From an uncultured Faecalibacterium sp. (GTDB taxonomy: Bacteria; Bacillota; Clostridia; Oscillospirales; Ruminococcaceae): a stretch of DNA of 64,000 nt. Under the pieces are notes generated by a model that made no database searches, was not told the DNA's origin, and saw nothing but the letters and a program-made list of their open reading frames with translations. A program made the position numbers and the translations under genes. Where the stretch lies: NCBI GenBank assembly GCA_934503275.1, contig CAKSVD010000005.1, forward strand, positions 37,863-101,862, read 5' to 3'. Shown one piece after another: positions 15,985 to 24,466 of the stretch (the stretch's first letter is position 1; every line of letters starts with the position of its first letter).

Positions 15985-16129
15985 GAACCCTCTCAGTCGC
16001 CTGACGGCGACAGCTCTCCCGAAGGGCAAGCTTTTCTGCATCAAAAGAAAAAGTTTCCCTTCAAAGCGAAAAAGCTCCCCCTCTCGGGGGAGCTGGCATC
16101 GAGCGAATGCGAGATGACTGAGAGGGTTC
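15985..16129. repeat. Palindromic intergenic element, 145 bp, 14-bp perfect terminal inverted repeats
   Basis: Termini GAACCCTCTCAGTC (15985-15998) and GACTGAGAGGGTTC (16116-16129) are exact inverted repeats. Internal arms (AGCTCTCCC and GGGGGAGCT) allow further folding. It has no ORF. It looks like the dispersed 'CCCTCTCAGTC' palindromes or MITE-like elements I associate with Oscillospirales genomes. It sits between dapF and dapL and would be transcribed as a long hairpin. Confidence 0.8.
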
Positions 16130-16156
16130 CACAATATAGAAGCGAGGGAAAGTATC

Positions 16157-17344
16157 ATGAAGATGAACAAGCATTACAACGAACTGAAGGCCAGCTACCT
16201 GTTCGTGGACATTGCTCACAAGGTGGCTGCGTATCAGGAAGCACACCCGGAAAAGGAGATCATCCGTCTGGGCATCGGCGATGTGACCCAGCCGCTGGCA
16301 AAGTGCGTGGTGCAGGCCATGCGCGATGCCGCTGAGGAGATGGGCACTAAGGAGGGCTTCCACGGCTACGGCCCGGAGCAGGGCTACCCCTTCCTCAAGC
16401 AGGCCATTCAGGGCTACTACGCCGGCCGCGGCACCCAGCTTGCCGAGGACGAGATCTTTATCTCGGACGGCGCCAAGAGCGACCTTGCAAACCTGCTGGG
16501 TCTGTTCGATGTGGACAACACCGTGCTGGTACCGGACCCCGTGTACCCCACCTATGTGGATGATAACGTCACCGATGGCCGCAAGATCATCTATAGCCGC
16601 ACCGGGCAGGAGAATGGCTTCCTCGGGATGCCGGACGAGAGCGTAAAGGCAGATATCATCTATATCTGCAGCCCCAACAACCCCACCGGCGCTGCCTACA
16701 CCCGCGCACAGCTGAAGGCATGGGTGGATTACGCCCGCAAGAACGATGCCATCATCCTGTACGATGCCGCCTACGAGTGCTTTATCTCGGAGGGCGAGCT
16801 GGCCCGCAGCATCTTCGAGATCGAGGGTGCACGCCAGTGCGCTGTGGAGATCTGCTCCTTCTCCAAGATCGCAGGCTTTACCGGCACCCGCTGCGGCTAC
16901 ACCGTAGTGCCCAAGGAGTTGGAGCGCGAGGGCATGAGCCTGAATAAGCTGTGGCTGCGCCGCCAGACTACCAAGTTCAACGGTGTGCCCTATGTGGTGC
17001 AGCGCGCCGCTGCCGCCGTGTTCACTGAGAGCGGCATGGCCGAGATCCAGTCCAATCTGGATTACTACCGCCGCAATGCAAAGGTGATCGCCGATGCACT
17101 GGACGAGTGCGGCGTGTGGTACTGCGGCGGCAAGAACAGCCCCTACATCTGGCTGCGCTGCCCCGGCAACATGAAGAGCTGGCAGTTCTTTGACTGGCTG
17201 CTGGAAAACTGCGGCGTTGTGGGCACCCCCGGCGTGGGCTTCGGCGAGTGCGGCGAGGGCTACTTCCGCCTGACCGCCTTCGGCGATGCGGAAAAGACCA
17301 AGCTTGCCGCCGAGCGCATCAAGACCGCTATCAAGGCGCTGTAA
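16157..17344 (+). CDS. dapL: LL-diaminopimelate aminotransferase
   Basis: PLP enzyme (395 aa) that turns tetrahydrodipicolinate directly into LL-diaminopimelate with glutamate as amino donor. It bypasses the succinylase and acetylase routes. The PLP lysine is in SFSKIAGFTGTRCGY (about Lys237). Other signatures are RLGIGDVTQPL, SPNNPTGA and FISDGAKSD. These fit DapL rather than a general aspartate aminotransferase, and the neighbouring dapF supports this. Start at 16157 behind GAGGG; an ATG two codons in (16163) is also possible. Confidence 0.93.
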   Translation: MKMNKHYNELKASYLFVDIAHKVAAYQEAHPEKEIIRLGIGDVTQPLAKCVVQAMRDAAEEMGTKEGFHGYGPEQGYPFLKQAIQGYYAGRGTQLAEDEIFISDGAKSDLANLLGLFDVDNTVLVPDPVYPTYVDDNVTDGRKIIYSRTGQENGFLGMPDESVKADIIYICSPNNPTGAAYTRAQLKAWVDYARKNDAIILYDAAYECFISEGELARSIFEIEGARQCAVEICSFSKIAGFTGTRCGYTVVPKELEREGMSLNKLWLRRQTTKFNGVPYVVQRAAAAVFTESGMAEIQSNLDYYRRNAKVIADALDECGVWYCGGKNSPYIWLRCPGNMKSWQFFDWLLENCGVVGTPGVGFGECGEGYFRLTAFGDAEKTKLAAERIKTAIKAL

Positions 17345-17356
17345 AACCTATAAAAA

Positions 17357-17397
17357 TAGCACCCGCTGTCCATTTTGGATGGCGGGTGTATTTTTTT
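17357..17397 (+). terminator. Terminator of dapL
   Basis: GCACCCGC-TGTCC / GGATG-GCGGGTGT hairpin followed by seven Ts. Confidence 0.88.
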
Positions 17398-17407
17398 GTG
17401 CACCCTC

Positions 17408-17436
17408 TTGACAAGTCTGTATCTACTGTATATACT
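17408..17436 (+). promoter_or_regulatory. Consensus promoter of the GntR-ABC operon
   Basis: TTGACA (17408-17413), 17-bp spacer, TATACT (17431-17436), about 40 bp before the GntR gene. Confidence 0.9.
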
Positions 17437-17446
17437 GTACATATAC
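17428..17446. promoter_or_regulatory. Probable autorepressor operator
   Basis: Perfect palindrome GTATAT-N7-ATATAC covering the -10 hexamer. Position and symmetry suit binding by the YtrA-type repressor encoded immediately downstream. Confidence 0.65.
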
Positions 17447-17477
17447 GGACGAAACACAAGCGTCAAAGGAGCAGCCG

Positions 17478-17849
17478 ATGGAACTGTTTATCAACAACAA
17501 AAGCGGCGCGCCCATCTATGACCAGATCTACAACCAGATCAAGCAGCAGATCATCAGCGGGGCTTTGCAGCCGGACGAGGCCATGCCCTCCATCCGGGGG
17601 CTGGCACGGGATCTGCGCATCAGCGTCATTACCACCAAGCGCGCCTACGATGAACTGGAAAAAGAGGGCTTTCTTTATGCAGTACCGGCAAAGGGCTTTT
17701 TTGTAGCCCCTAAAAATACCGAGTTACTGCGGGAAGAAAACCTGAAAAAGATTGAAGAGCACCTTACCGAGGCCGTCCGCCTGTCCGCGTCCTGCGGGCT
17801 GAGCAGGGAAGAACTGCGGGAGATGCTGGAACTACTGTGGGAGGGCTGA
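17478..17849 (+). CDS. GntR-family transcriptional regulator, YtrA subfamily
   Basis: A 123-aa repressor. Residues ~10-75 are the GntR winged-helix (PIYDQIYNQIKQQIISG, MPSIRGLARDLRIS, VITTKRAYDELEKEGF). Only a short helical tail of about 45 aa follows, which defines the YtrA subfamily. YtrA regulators usually control an adjacent ABC transporter and respond to cell-wall antibiotics. Here the ABC genes follow with no terminator. A palindrome over the promoter -10 is a likely autoregulatory operator. Confidence 0.92.
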   Translation: MELFINNKSGAPIYDQIYNQIKQQIISGALQPDEAMPSIRGLARDLRISVITTKRAYDELEKEGFLYAVPAKGFFVAPKNTELLREENLKKIEEHLTEAVRLSASCGLSREELREMLELLWEG

Positions 17850-17851
17850 AT

Positions 17852-18697
17852 ATGAACGCACTGGAACTGCAGGGGCTTACAAAGCACTATAAGGACTTTA
17901 CCCTTGGACCGCTGGATCTGACCCTGCCCGGCGGCACCATCTGCGGCCTGATCGGTGAAAATGGCGCGGGCAAAAGCACCACCATCCGGCTGATCTTAGA
18001 CATGGTGCAGCGGGACGGCGGCACCGTGACCATTCTTGGCAGGGACAGCCGCACCGCTTCTGTCCGCACCAAGGAGGAGATCGGCGTGGTGCTGGGCAGC
18101 GATGGCATCCCCCTGTGCCTGAACGCTGTGGAGGTGGGCAAGGTGATGGCAGGCATCTACCACAACTGGGACGCTGGTGACTACACGGCGTTTTGCCGGA
18201 AATTTGACCTGCCGCCGGACAAAAAGTATAAGGATTACTCCGCTGGAATGCAGAGGAAGCTGTGCATTGCGGTGGCGCTTTCCCACCACGCAAAGCTGCT
18301 GCTGCTGGATGAAGCCACCAATGGGCTGGACCCGGTGGTGCGGGATGAAGTGGTGGATATCCTGCTGGATTTTGCCCGGGACGAAGAACGCTCCATCCTC
18401 ATTTCCTCCCACATTGTCAGCGACCTGGAAAAGCTGTGCGATACCATTGCATTCCTGCACAAGGGCAGGCTGCTGCTGTGCGAAGAAAAAGATGCTTTGC
18501 GGGAAGAATATGCCTTGTGGCACGGCACGGCGGCGCAGCTGGCGGCACTGGATGTACGGGTGTACGGCAAGCGGGTAACGCCCTACGGGGTCGAGGCGCT
18601 GGTGCGCCGGGACGCAATGCCTGCCGGGGCCAATCTTTCCCCGGCGAGCATCGAAGAATTGTTTGTGCTGATGGTGAAAGAGGAGTGTGCAGAATGA
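17852..18697 (+). CDS. ABC transporter ATP-binding protein
   Basis: A 281-aa ATPase. Walker A is GENGAGKST, the signature is YSAGMQRKL, and Walker B is LLLLDEATNGLDP; the switch His lies in SSHIVSD. It matches the EcsA/YtrB/bacitracin-export type rather than an importer. The ATG at 17852 follows GGGAGGG and begins 2 bp after the GntR stop codon. The stop overlaps the permease start by 4 bp. It powers the membrane subunit encoded next; the substrate is unknown. Confidence 0.93.
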   Translation: MNALELQGLTKHYKDFTLGPLDLTLPGGTICGLIGENGAGKSTTIRLILDMVQRDGGTVTILGRDSRTASVRTKEEIGVVLGSDGIPLCLNAVEVGKVMAGIYHNWDAGDYTAFCRKFDLPPDKKYKDYSAGMQRKLCIAVALSHHAKLLLLDEATNGLDPVVRDEVVDILLDFARDEERSILISSHIVSDLEKLCDTIAFLHKGRLLLCEEKDALREEYALWHGTAAQLAALDVRVYGKRVTPYGVEALVRRDAMPAGANLSPASIEELFVLMVKEECAE

Positions 18698-19338
18698 AAG
18701 GCTTGTTGCTAAAGGACGCTTATCAGATATGGCACTATGCCAAAGGTGTCATTGTGGCCGCCGTGGTCATGATGGGCGCAGGCGTGGTTACCATCATGAA
18801 TGGGGCCAATTTCTTTATTGTATATGCGGGCTTTCTGATGGGCATGATGCCCATGACCCTGCTGGCCTATGATCAGGCCAGCAAATTCAGCGAGTACAGC
18901 GGCGTGCTTCCGGTGACAAAAGAACAGCTGGTGGGCAGCAAATACATCATTGGCCTGTGCGGGCTGGTGCTGGCGGAACTCTTCGCCGCCGCAGCCCTTG
19001 GCGTGGCAAGCCTGCACTGGACAGCTGTGGACCATGCGCTTGTGGTTTCCACGCTGGTGCAGGTAGGCATGACCACCCTGCTCGGCAGTACCATCCTGCT
19101 GCCGTTGAGCTACCGCTTCGGCTACGAAAAGGCAAAATATGCGTTTTATCTTATGGTCGGCCTGGTTGCGGCTCTGATGGGGTTTGGCGTGTCCGCCAAT
19201 GAGGACGGCCTGGCCCGGAACCTTCTGCCGCAGGGCGTTCCGCCACTGGCTCTGCTGGGCATTGTACTGATCGTTCTGGGGCTGTACTCCCTCTCTTGGC
19301 GGCTGTCGGTGGCCTGGTACGGAAAGGCAGAGCAGTAA
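18694..19338 (+). CDS. ABC-2 type permease
   Basis: A 214-aa membrane protein with about six hydrophobic helices (for example VIVAAVVMMGAGVVTI and LALLGIVLIVLGLYSL). It starts within an ATGA overlap with the ATPase gene, so it is translationally coupled. MKGLLLKD at the start and SGVLPVTKEQLVGSKYI in the first cytoplasmic loop are typical of ABC-2 permeases of YtrA-controlled exporters. It forms the transporter with the preceding ATPase. Confidence 0.85.
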   Translation: MKGLLLKDAYQIWHYAKGVIVAAVVMMGAGVVTIMNGANFFIVYAGFLMGMMPMTLLAYDQASKFSEYSGVLPVTKEQLVGSKYIIGLCGLVLAELFAAAALGVASLHWTAVDHALVVSTLVQVGMTTLLGSTILLPLSYRFGYEKAKYAFYLMVGLVAALMGFGVSANEDGLARNLLPQGVPPLALLGIVLIVLGLYSLSWRLSVAWYGKAEQ

Positions 19339-19339
19339 G

Positions 19340-19498
19340 ATGAAGAAAAGTCAAATTGCGGGCATCCTGTTCGGTGTTGCTATGGGCGCTTTGTTCAGCG
19401 TGTCACTGGGAACAGTCGGTTTTGTGCTGGGTGCCAACTTTGCAAGTCTGGGCATGGTGATGTTCAAAGGATTGGATGACCCACAGGATAAAAAGTAA
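19340..19498 (+). CDS. 52-aa membrane microprotein at the end of the GntR-ABC operon
   Basis: A 52-codon ORF starting 1 bp after the permease stop, with GGAAAGG upstream. It has a hydrophobic span of about 30 residues (AGILFGVAMGALFSVSLG, VGFVLGANFASLGMVMF) and a charged tail ending DDPQDKK. Its position before the operon terminator suggests a small accessory subunit of the transporter. No family is recognised. Confidence 0.7.
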   Translation: MKKSQIAGILFGVAMGALFSVSLGTVGFVLGANFASLGMVMFKGLDDPQDKK

Positions 19499-19511
19499 GA
19501 TGTAAAAAAGT

Positions 19512-19553
19512 GCGCCGCCCCTGCCGGAAAAGCTTCTCCGGTAAGGGCGGCGC
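19512..19553. terminator. Bidirectional terminator between convergent operons
   Basis: Stem GCGCCGCCC/GGGCGGCGC with an inner CCGGA/TCCGG pair. The minus side continues CACTTTTTTAC; the plus side is TGTATTTATT. Confidence 0.88.
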
Positions 19554-19558
19554 TGTAT

Positions 19559-19798
19559 TTATTTCTCGGGCTTTTCGGCGGTTTTCTGCGCGGCTTCCAG
19601 TTCATCCACCCGCTTTTGCAGGGCGGTGATCTTGTCGTCCATTTTCAGGAACGTCCAGACCAGAACAGCCAGCACTAACGCAGGAGGAACGACCATCCAC
19701 AGGGACTGCCGACACCAGAGCAGCAGCGAATAGCCGCCGAATACGGTAAAGAGAAACACCGCAAACAGGCTTGCAGCCAGCACAGCAAAAAATCCCAT
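19559..19798 (-). CDS. Small membrane protein with C-terminal coiled coil
   Basis: A 79-aa protein starting MGFFAVL at 19798 behind AAAGGAG. Two hydrophobic helices (FAVLAASLFAVFLFTVF and VVPPALVLAVLVWTFL) are followed by a short coiled coil (KITALQKRVDELEAAQ). No family is recognised. It lies 19 bp after the YhcH-family gene on the same strand and shares its transcript. Confidence 0.75.
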   Translation of the reverse strand: MGFFAVLAASLFAVFLFTVFGGYSLLLWCRQSLWMVVPPALVLAVLVWTFLKMDDKITALQKRVDELEAAQKTAEKPEK

Positions 19799-19817
19799 GC
19801 AGAAAATCTCCTTTCGG

Positions 19818-20294
19818 TTATTCTTCCGTTTCTTCCTCGTCCGGATCCAGCTCAATGCTGAACACGGCTTTTTTCAGCTTGCCGCAGCCCTGCGCCTTCA
19901 GGCCGGATTTATACGGCTCCCCGGCCAGATACAGGGCAAAACGTCCCTCGCACAGCATTCCGGCAATGCTGGTGCCGGCAGTGCCTACGGTGGTGTCGGC
20001 GGCTTCATCGGCGGGCTTGGTGGGAGTCAACTCCGCGAGGCTCACCTCAAACAACTCGCTGCCGTCTAAGTCGGTCTCCAGCGTGATGTGGTTGTCATGC
20101 CGCTGGAACAGTGCCTTGTCGGAGGTCTGGGGCGTGACGGTGCTCACGGTGACCACGGCCTTTTCGCCGTCGATGCGGGTGCGCCCGGCGGGCAGGGTGG
20201 TGATATCCCGCGCCATGATGTACTCGATGACAGTGTCCAGATTGTCGCTTACGCCCAGATAGTTGGGCAGGTTGTTCAGGGTATCGTAGATCAT
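19818..20294 (-). CDS. YhcH/YjgK/YiaL family protein
   Basis: A 158-aa member of the DUF386 cupin-like family, whose E. coli relatives (YiaL, NanQ) act on sugars such as sialic acid anomers. The conserved start MIYDTLNNLPNYLG and the central QRHDNHITLETDLDG segment (the family has H..yiDi) are visible. The C-terminus carries an acidic tail. No sialic-acid genes lie nearby, so the substrate remains open. GGAGG lies 10 nt before the ATG. Confidence 0.82.
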   Translation of the reverse strand: MIYDTLNNLPNYLGVSDNLDTVIEYIMARDITTLPAGRTRIDGEKAVVTVSTVTPQTSDKALFQRHDNHITLETDLDGSELFEVSLAELTPTKPADEAADTTVGTAGTSIAGMLCEGRFALYLAGEPYKSGLKAQGCGKLKKAVFSIELDPDEEETEE

Positions 20295-20435
20295 GGGAAA
20301 AGTCCTCCATCTGTATCGTTTTGGTTACCAGTATGGTATCACAGGTTTGGAGCAGATGCAACATCTACGGTGTTTTGCCCGCTGCGGGTCATCTTTTTAT
20401 GCCTGCAAGCACGCCAGCCGGAGCGTTTTGCTTTG

Positions 20436-21425
20436 TTATGCTTCTTTATTTTTATCCAGCGCATCAAATTGCTGCAGGATCTGGGGGTCTTTCAGCTTGA
20501 TGACCTTGCCGGAGAGGTAGTGCAGGGTGTTTTCCTCCGGCACATCCAGAAAACTGATGCGCACGGCGCACAGCGCCTGCGTCTTGGTGCCGGTGCGCTC
20601 GTTCATCTTGCGGTTGCCGTATTTGATATCGCCCAGCACCGGCTTGCCCAGATAGGCCAGATGGGCGCGGATCTGGTGGGTACGCCCGGTGACAAGGCCG
20701 ATCTTGCACAGGGCAAAGGGGCCTGCGGTGCGCAGCACATCCACATCCGTGATGATCTGCTTGCGGCGCTCGTCCTGCGATTGATGGGCGTGGATGCTGA
20801 CCTTGTTGTTCTTCTCGTCGTGTTCCCACCATGCGGTGAACCGCCCGGACTGCGGGATGCCCACCGTGATGGTGTAGTACTCCTTTTTCAGCAGGTCGGT
20901 GCGGATGATCTCGTTCATGTCCCGCAGGGCGGCGTAGTTCTTAGCAGCGATCACCAGCCCCTCGGTGCCGCGGTCCAGCCGGTTGCAGATGCCGGGCTTG
21001 AAGCGGTTCTCGCCGTGGGGGTCGTATTCGCCCTTCTGGGTCAGGTACTGGGTAAAGGCGTCTACCAGATTGGCGTCGCCGGTGCGGTCGCTGTGGCACA
21101 GCAGATGGGTGGGCTTGTACAGCACTGCAAGGTTCTCGTCCTCGTAGATGACGGTCACCTTGGGCTGATTGGGCTGCTTTTTGGGGGCGGCCTTCTGCAC
21201 CGGCTTTGCGCCCTCGGGCGGGAAGAACTCGTCGTTGATGTACAACTCGATCAGATCCCCCGCCTGCAAACGGTACTCCGGCGCGGCCTTTTTGCCGTTC
21301 ACCTTCACCCGCTTGTTGCGGAAACTCTTGTATAGCAGGCTGGTGGGAAAATCGCGGGTCATGCTCTGCACAAAGCGCGAAAGACGCACGCCGTCATCGT
21401 TGGCGGTGGCAGTAAATTGTTTCAT
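20436..21425 (-). CDS. RluA-family RNA pseudouridine synthase
   Basis: A 329-aa enzyme that isomerises uridine to pseudouridine in rRNA or tRNA. It has an N-terminal S4 RNA-binding domain (residues ~12-65) and a catalytic domain with the signature NRLDRGTEG (catalytic Asp151). The RTHQIRAHLAYLGKPVLGD-type motif follows (split: GRTHQIRAHL, GKPVLGD). The linker (AKPVQKAAPKKQPN) is Pro/Lys-rich. The modified base cannot be told from sequence (RluC/RluD-like). It is divergent from radC. Confidence 0.92.
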   Translation of the reverse strand: MKQFTATANDDGVRLSRFVQSMTRDFPTSLLYKSFRNKRVKVNGKKAAPEYRLQAGDLIELYINDEFFPPEGAKPVQKAAPKKQPNQPKVTVIYEDENLAVLYKPTHLLCHSDRTGDANLVDAFTQYLTQKGEYDPHGENRFKPGICNRLDRGTEGLVIAAKNYAALRDMNEIIRTDLLKKEYYTITVGIPQSGRFTAWWEHDEKNNKVSIHAHQSQDERRKQIITDVDVLRTAGPFALCKIGLVTGRTHQIRAHLAYLGKPVLGDIKYGNRKMNERTGTKTQALCAVRISFLDVPEENTLHYLSGKVIKLKDPQILQQFDALDKNKEA

Positions 21426-21534
21426 AAAGCTATCCTCATCGTTTTTGTCAGAATCATGCTTTTATAGTAATACAGGCGGGGCGGGAAGTCAACGCACATT
21501 CCGGCGCAAAATCCGGGTTATTTTTGCAGAACGC

Positions 21535-21563
21535 TTGTGTTTGCGTCGCAAAATGGGTACTAT
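21535..21563 (+). promoter_or_regulatory. Promoter for radC
   Basis: TTGTGT (21535-21540), 17-bp spacer, TACTAT (21558-21563). Confidence 0.55.
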
Positions 21564-21594
21564 AAGAGGAGAACATACAAAAAGGAGTACCGCT

Positions 21595-22314
21595 ATGGCA
21601 GAGAATAAACGGCACAAGGGACATCGCCAGCGGATGCGGGAGCGGGTGCAAAGCTACGGGCTGGACAGTCTGGCCGAGCACGAGGCGCTGGAATATGTGC
21701 TTTACCTGACCAACGCCCAAAAGGATACCAACGGTATCGCCCACGACCTGATCGACCGGTTCGGAGATTTTGCGGCGGTGCTGGAGGCCAGCGAGGAGGA
21801 ACTGTGCACCGTGGAGGGCGTAGGCCCCGCTACCGCCCGGATGCTGCATCTGCTGCCCCAGATCAGCCGGTACTATGGCCGCAGCCGCACCAGCACCACC
21901 CGCTGCATCAAGACCACCGAGCAGATGGGCAGCTACCTGATGGCAAAGTTTGCGTGGTCGGACTACGAGCGTGCTATGCTGGTCAGTCTGGACAGACGCA
22001 AACGGGTGCGCGCCGCCGTCTGGCTGCGGAAGGGCAGTTCCGACCGGGTCGATCTGGATATCAAGAGTGTGGTAGAAGCCGCCATCAAGGGCGGTACGGA
22101 CGCCGTGGTGCTTTGCCACAACCACCCCAACGGGATGGCGCTGCCCTCGCTGGAGGACATGGAAGCTACCGGCAGCATTGCCCGGGCGCTGGGGCTGGTG
22201 AATGTGCACCTGCTGGATCACTTTATCCTGACCGACACCGAGTGTTTTTCCATGCGGGACGCCAACCGCCTGCCTATCTACGATTTCAAGACCGGTACGC
22301 TGTTCTGGCCTTAA
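21595..22314 (+). CDS. radC: RadC-like JAB/MPN domain protein
   Basis: A 239-aa protein. An N-terminal helix-hairpin-helix region (GVGPATARMLHLLP) is joined to a C-terminal JAMM metalloprotease-like domain. HNHPNGMALPSLED supplies the His-x-His-x-Asp zinc ligands, and the upstream Glu lies near RVDLDIKSVVEAA. The biochemical role of chromosomal RadC is not settled despite its DNA-repair name. The ATG at 21595 follows AAAGGAG; it is the first gene of its unit and uvrB follows with its own promoter. Confidence 0.9.
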   Translation: MAENKRHKGHRQRMRERVQSYGLDSLAEHEALEYVLYLTNAQKDTNGIAHDLIDRFGDFAAVLEASEEELCTVEGVGPATARMLHLLPQISRYYGRSRTSTTRCIKTTEQMGSYLMAKFAWSDYERAMLVSLDRRKRVRAAVWLRKGSSDRVDLDIKSVVEAAIKGGTDAVVLCHNHPNGMALPSLEDMEATGSIARALGLVNVHLLDHFILTDTECFSMRDANRLPIYDFKTGTLFWP

Positions 22315-22326
22315 AACAAAAAACTG

Positions 22327-22355
22327 TTTACATTATAAAATATGCGTGCTATAAT
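22327..22355 (+). promoter_or_regulatory. Promoter for uvrBA
   Basis: TTTACA (22327-22332), 17-bp spacer ending TGC, TATAAT (22350-22355). No LexA/SOS-box is recognisable next to it. Confidence 0.8.
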
Positions 22356-22408
22356 ACAACTTGAAATAACAACTGATTGTGGTTATGCGCACGGAAGGGA
22401 GAGAAACG

Positions 22409-24466
22409 ATGGCAGAGGAAAAATTTGAACTGGTGTCGAACTATGCCCCCACCGGCGACCAGCCTCAGGCAATCGCGCAGCTGGTGGAGGGGGTGCAGCG
22501 GGGCGACCGCTGCCAGACCCTGCTGGGCGTGACCGGCAGCGGCAAGACCTTTACCATGGCCAATGTCATTGCCCAGTGCAACCGTCCCACGCTGGTGCTG
22601 GCGCACAACAAAACGCTGGCGGCGCAGCTGTGTACCGAGTTCCGCTCGTTTTTCCCCAACAATGCGGTGGAGTACTTCGTCAGCTACTACGACTACTACC
22701 AGCCGGAGGCCTACATCCCCAGCACCGATACCTATATTGAAAAGGACAGCGCCATCAACGACGAGATCGACCGCCTGCGCCACTCGGCTACGGCGGCGCT
22801 TTCCGAGCGGCGGGACGTCATTATTGTGGCATCGGTGTCCTGCATCTACTCGCTGGGCGACCCCATCGACTACCGCAGCATGGTCATCAGTCTGCGCCCC
22901 GGGATGCAGATGGAGCGGGACGAACTGTGCAAAAAACTGGTCACCCTGCAATACGAGCGCAACGACGTGAATTTTGTGCGCAATAAGTTCCGGGTGCACG
23001 GCGATACGGTGGATATCTATCTGGCCTATATGAGCGAACTGGCCATCCGGGTGGAGTTTTTCGGGGACGAGATCGACCGCATTACCGAGTTCAACCCCCT
23101 GACCGGCTCCAAGCAGAACGTGGTCAAGCACGTTGCCATCTTCCCGGCCAGCCACTATATCGTCAGCGCCGAAAAAAAGGCCGCTGCGCTGGAAAAGATC
23201 CGCGCCGAGTGCGACGCACAGGTCAAGCAGTTCACTGCCGAGGGCAAGCTGATCGAGGCGCAGCGCATTGCCCAGCGCACCAACTATGACATCGAGATGC
23301 TGAACGAGGTGGGCATCTGCAAGGGCATCGAAAACTACTCGGCGGTGCTGTCCGGCCGTGCGCCGGGCAGTATGCCCACCACGCTGCTGGATTATTTCCC
23401 GGAGGATTTTCTGCTCTTCGTGGACGAGAGCCACGTCACCCTGCCGCAGGTGCGCGCCATGTACGGCGGCGACTACGCCCGCAAAAAAACGCTGGTGGAG
23501 TATGGCTTCCGTCTGCCGTCTGCTTTTGATAACCGCCCCCTGAAATTTGAGGAGGTGGAGTCCAAACTCAACCAGATGATCTTTGTCTCCGCCACCCCCG
23601 GCGAGTACGAGCGCCGGAACAGTTCGCAGGTGGCGCAGCAGGTCATCCGTCCCACGGGTCTTTTGGACCCGGTCATCTCGGTGCGCCCGGTGGAAGGGCA
23701 GGTGGTGGATTTGCTGGGCGAGATCAACGCCCGCATCCAGCGGCAGGAGCGGGTACTGGTGACTACCCTGACCAAAAAGATGGCCGAGGACCTCACCGAT
23801 TACCTTACCGAGCAGGGGATCAAGGTCAAGTATATGCACCACGAGGTGGATACCTTTGAGCGGATGGAGATCATCAAGGATCTGCGCTTGGGCAGCATCG
23901 ACGTAGTGGTGGGTATCAACCTGCTGCGCGAAGGTCTGGACCTGCCGGAGGTGAGCCTTGTGGCCATTCTGGATGCCGACAAGGAGGGCTTTCTGCGCAG
24001 CGAGACCAGCCTGATCCAGACCATCGGCCGCGCCGCCCGCAACGCGGAGGGCATGGTTATCATGTACGCCGATGTGGTGACCGATAGCATGGAGCGTGCC
24101 ATCACTGAGACCGAGCGCCGCCGCGCCATCCAGATGGCCTATAATGAGGAACACGGCATCGTGCCCAAGACCATCGTCAAGGCCATTGCGGACAGCATCG
24201 AGATCAGCGATAAGGCCGAAAACGCCAAGCGCAATACCCGCCGCATGGGCAAGATGGAGCGGGAGGCTGCCATCGAGCGCCTGACCCGCGAGATGAAGGA
24301 AGCCGCAAAGCTGCTGGAATTTGAGCACGCAGCCTTCCTGCGCGACCAGATCGACCGCCTGCGCCGGGGCGAGAACCCCACCGTGGACTCCGCCGCCGAG
24401 ACCGAGCGCAAGCAGAACCGTGCACAGACACAACGAAAAGGGAGAAAATACCTTGGCAAACGATAA
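22409..24466 (+). CDS. uvrB: Excinuclease ABC subunit B
   Basis: DNA-damage verification helicase of nucleotide excision repair, 685 aa. Walker A is GVTGSGKT (about residue 40). The damage-probing beta-hairpin ([12 protein letters not shown]) and the helicase motifs ([34 protein letters not shown]) are intact. A C-terminal UVR coiled coil ([18 protein letters not shown]) binds UvrC. The ATG at 22409 follows GGAAGGGAG. It overlaps uvrA by 14 bp, so the two are coupled. Confidence 0.97.
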   Translation: MAEEKFELVSNYAPTGDQPQAIAQLVEGVQRGDRCQTLLGVTGSGKTFTMANVIAQCNRPTLVLAHNKTLAAQLCTEFRSFFPNNAVEYFVSYYDYYQPEAYIPSTDTYIEKDSAINDEIDRLRHSATAALSERRDVIIVASVSCIYSLGDPIDYRSMVISLRPGMQMERDELCKKLVTLQYERNDVNFVRNKFRVHGDTVDIYLAYMSELAIRVEFFGDEIDRITEFNPLTGSKQNVVKHVAIFPASHYIVSAEKKAAALEKIRAECDAQVKQFTAEGKLIEAQRIAQRTNYDIEMLNEVGICKGIENYSAVLSGRAPGSMPTTLLDYFPEDFLLFVDESHVTLPQVRAMYGGDYARKKTLVEYGFRLPSAFDNRPLKFEEVESKLNQMIFVSATPGEYERRNSSQVAQQVIRPTGLLDPVISVRPVEGQVVDLLGEINARIQRQERVLVTTLTKKMAEDLTDYLTEQGIKVKYMHHEVDTFERMEIIKDLRLGSIDVVVGINLLREGLDLPEVSLVAILDADKEGFLRSETSLIQTIGRAARNAEGMVIMYADVVTDSMERAITETERRRAIQMAYNEEHGIVPKTIVKAIADSIEISDKAENAKRNTRRMGKMEREAAIERLTREMKEAAKLLEFEHAAFLRDQIDRLRRGENPTVDSAAETERKQNRAQTQRKGRKYLGKR

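Noticed and set aside
17837..17851. Earlier start of the ABC ATPase inside the GntR gene
   Set aside because: The ATG at 17852 has GGGAGGG at good spacing and matches the family start.
22316..22408. LexA/SOS box before uvrB
   Set aside because: No GAAC-N4-GTTC-type palindrome is present near the promoter.
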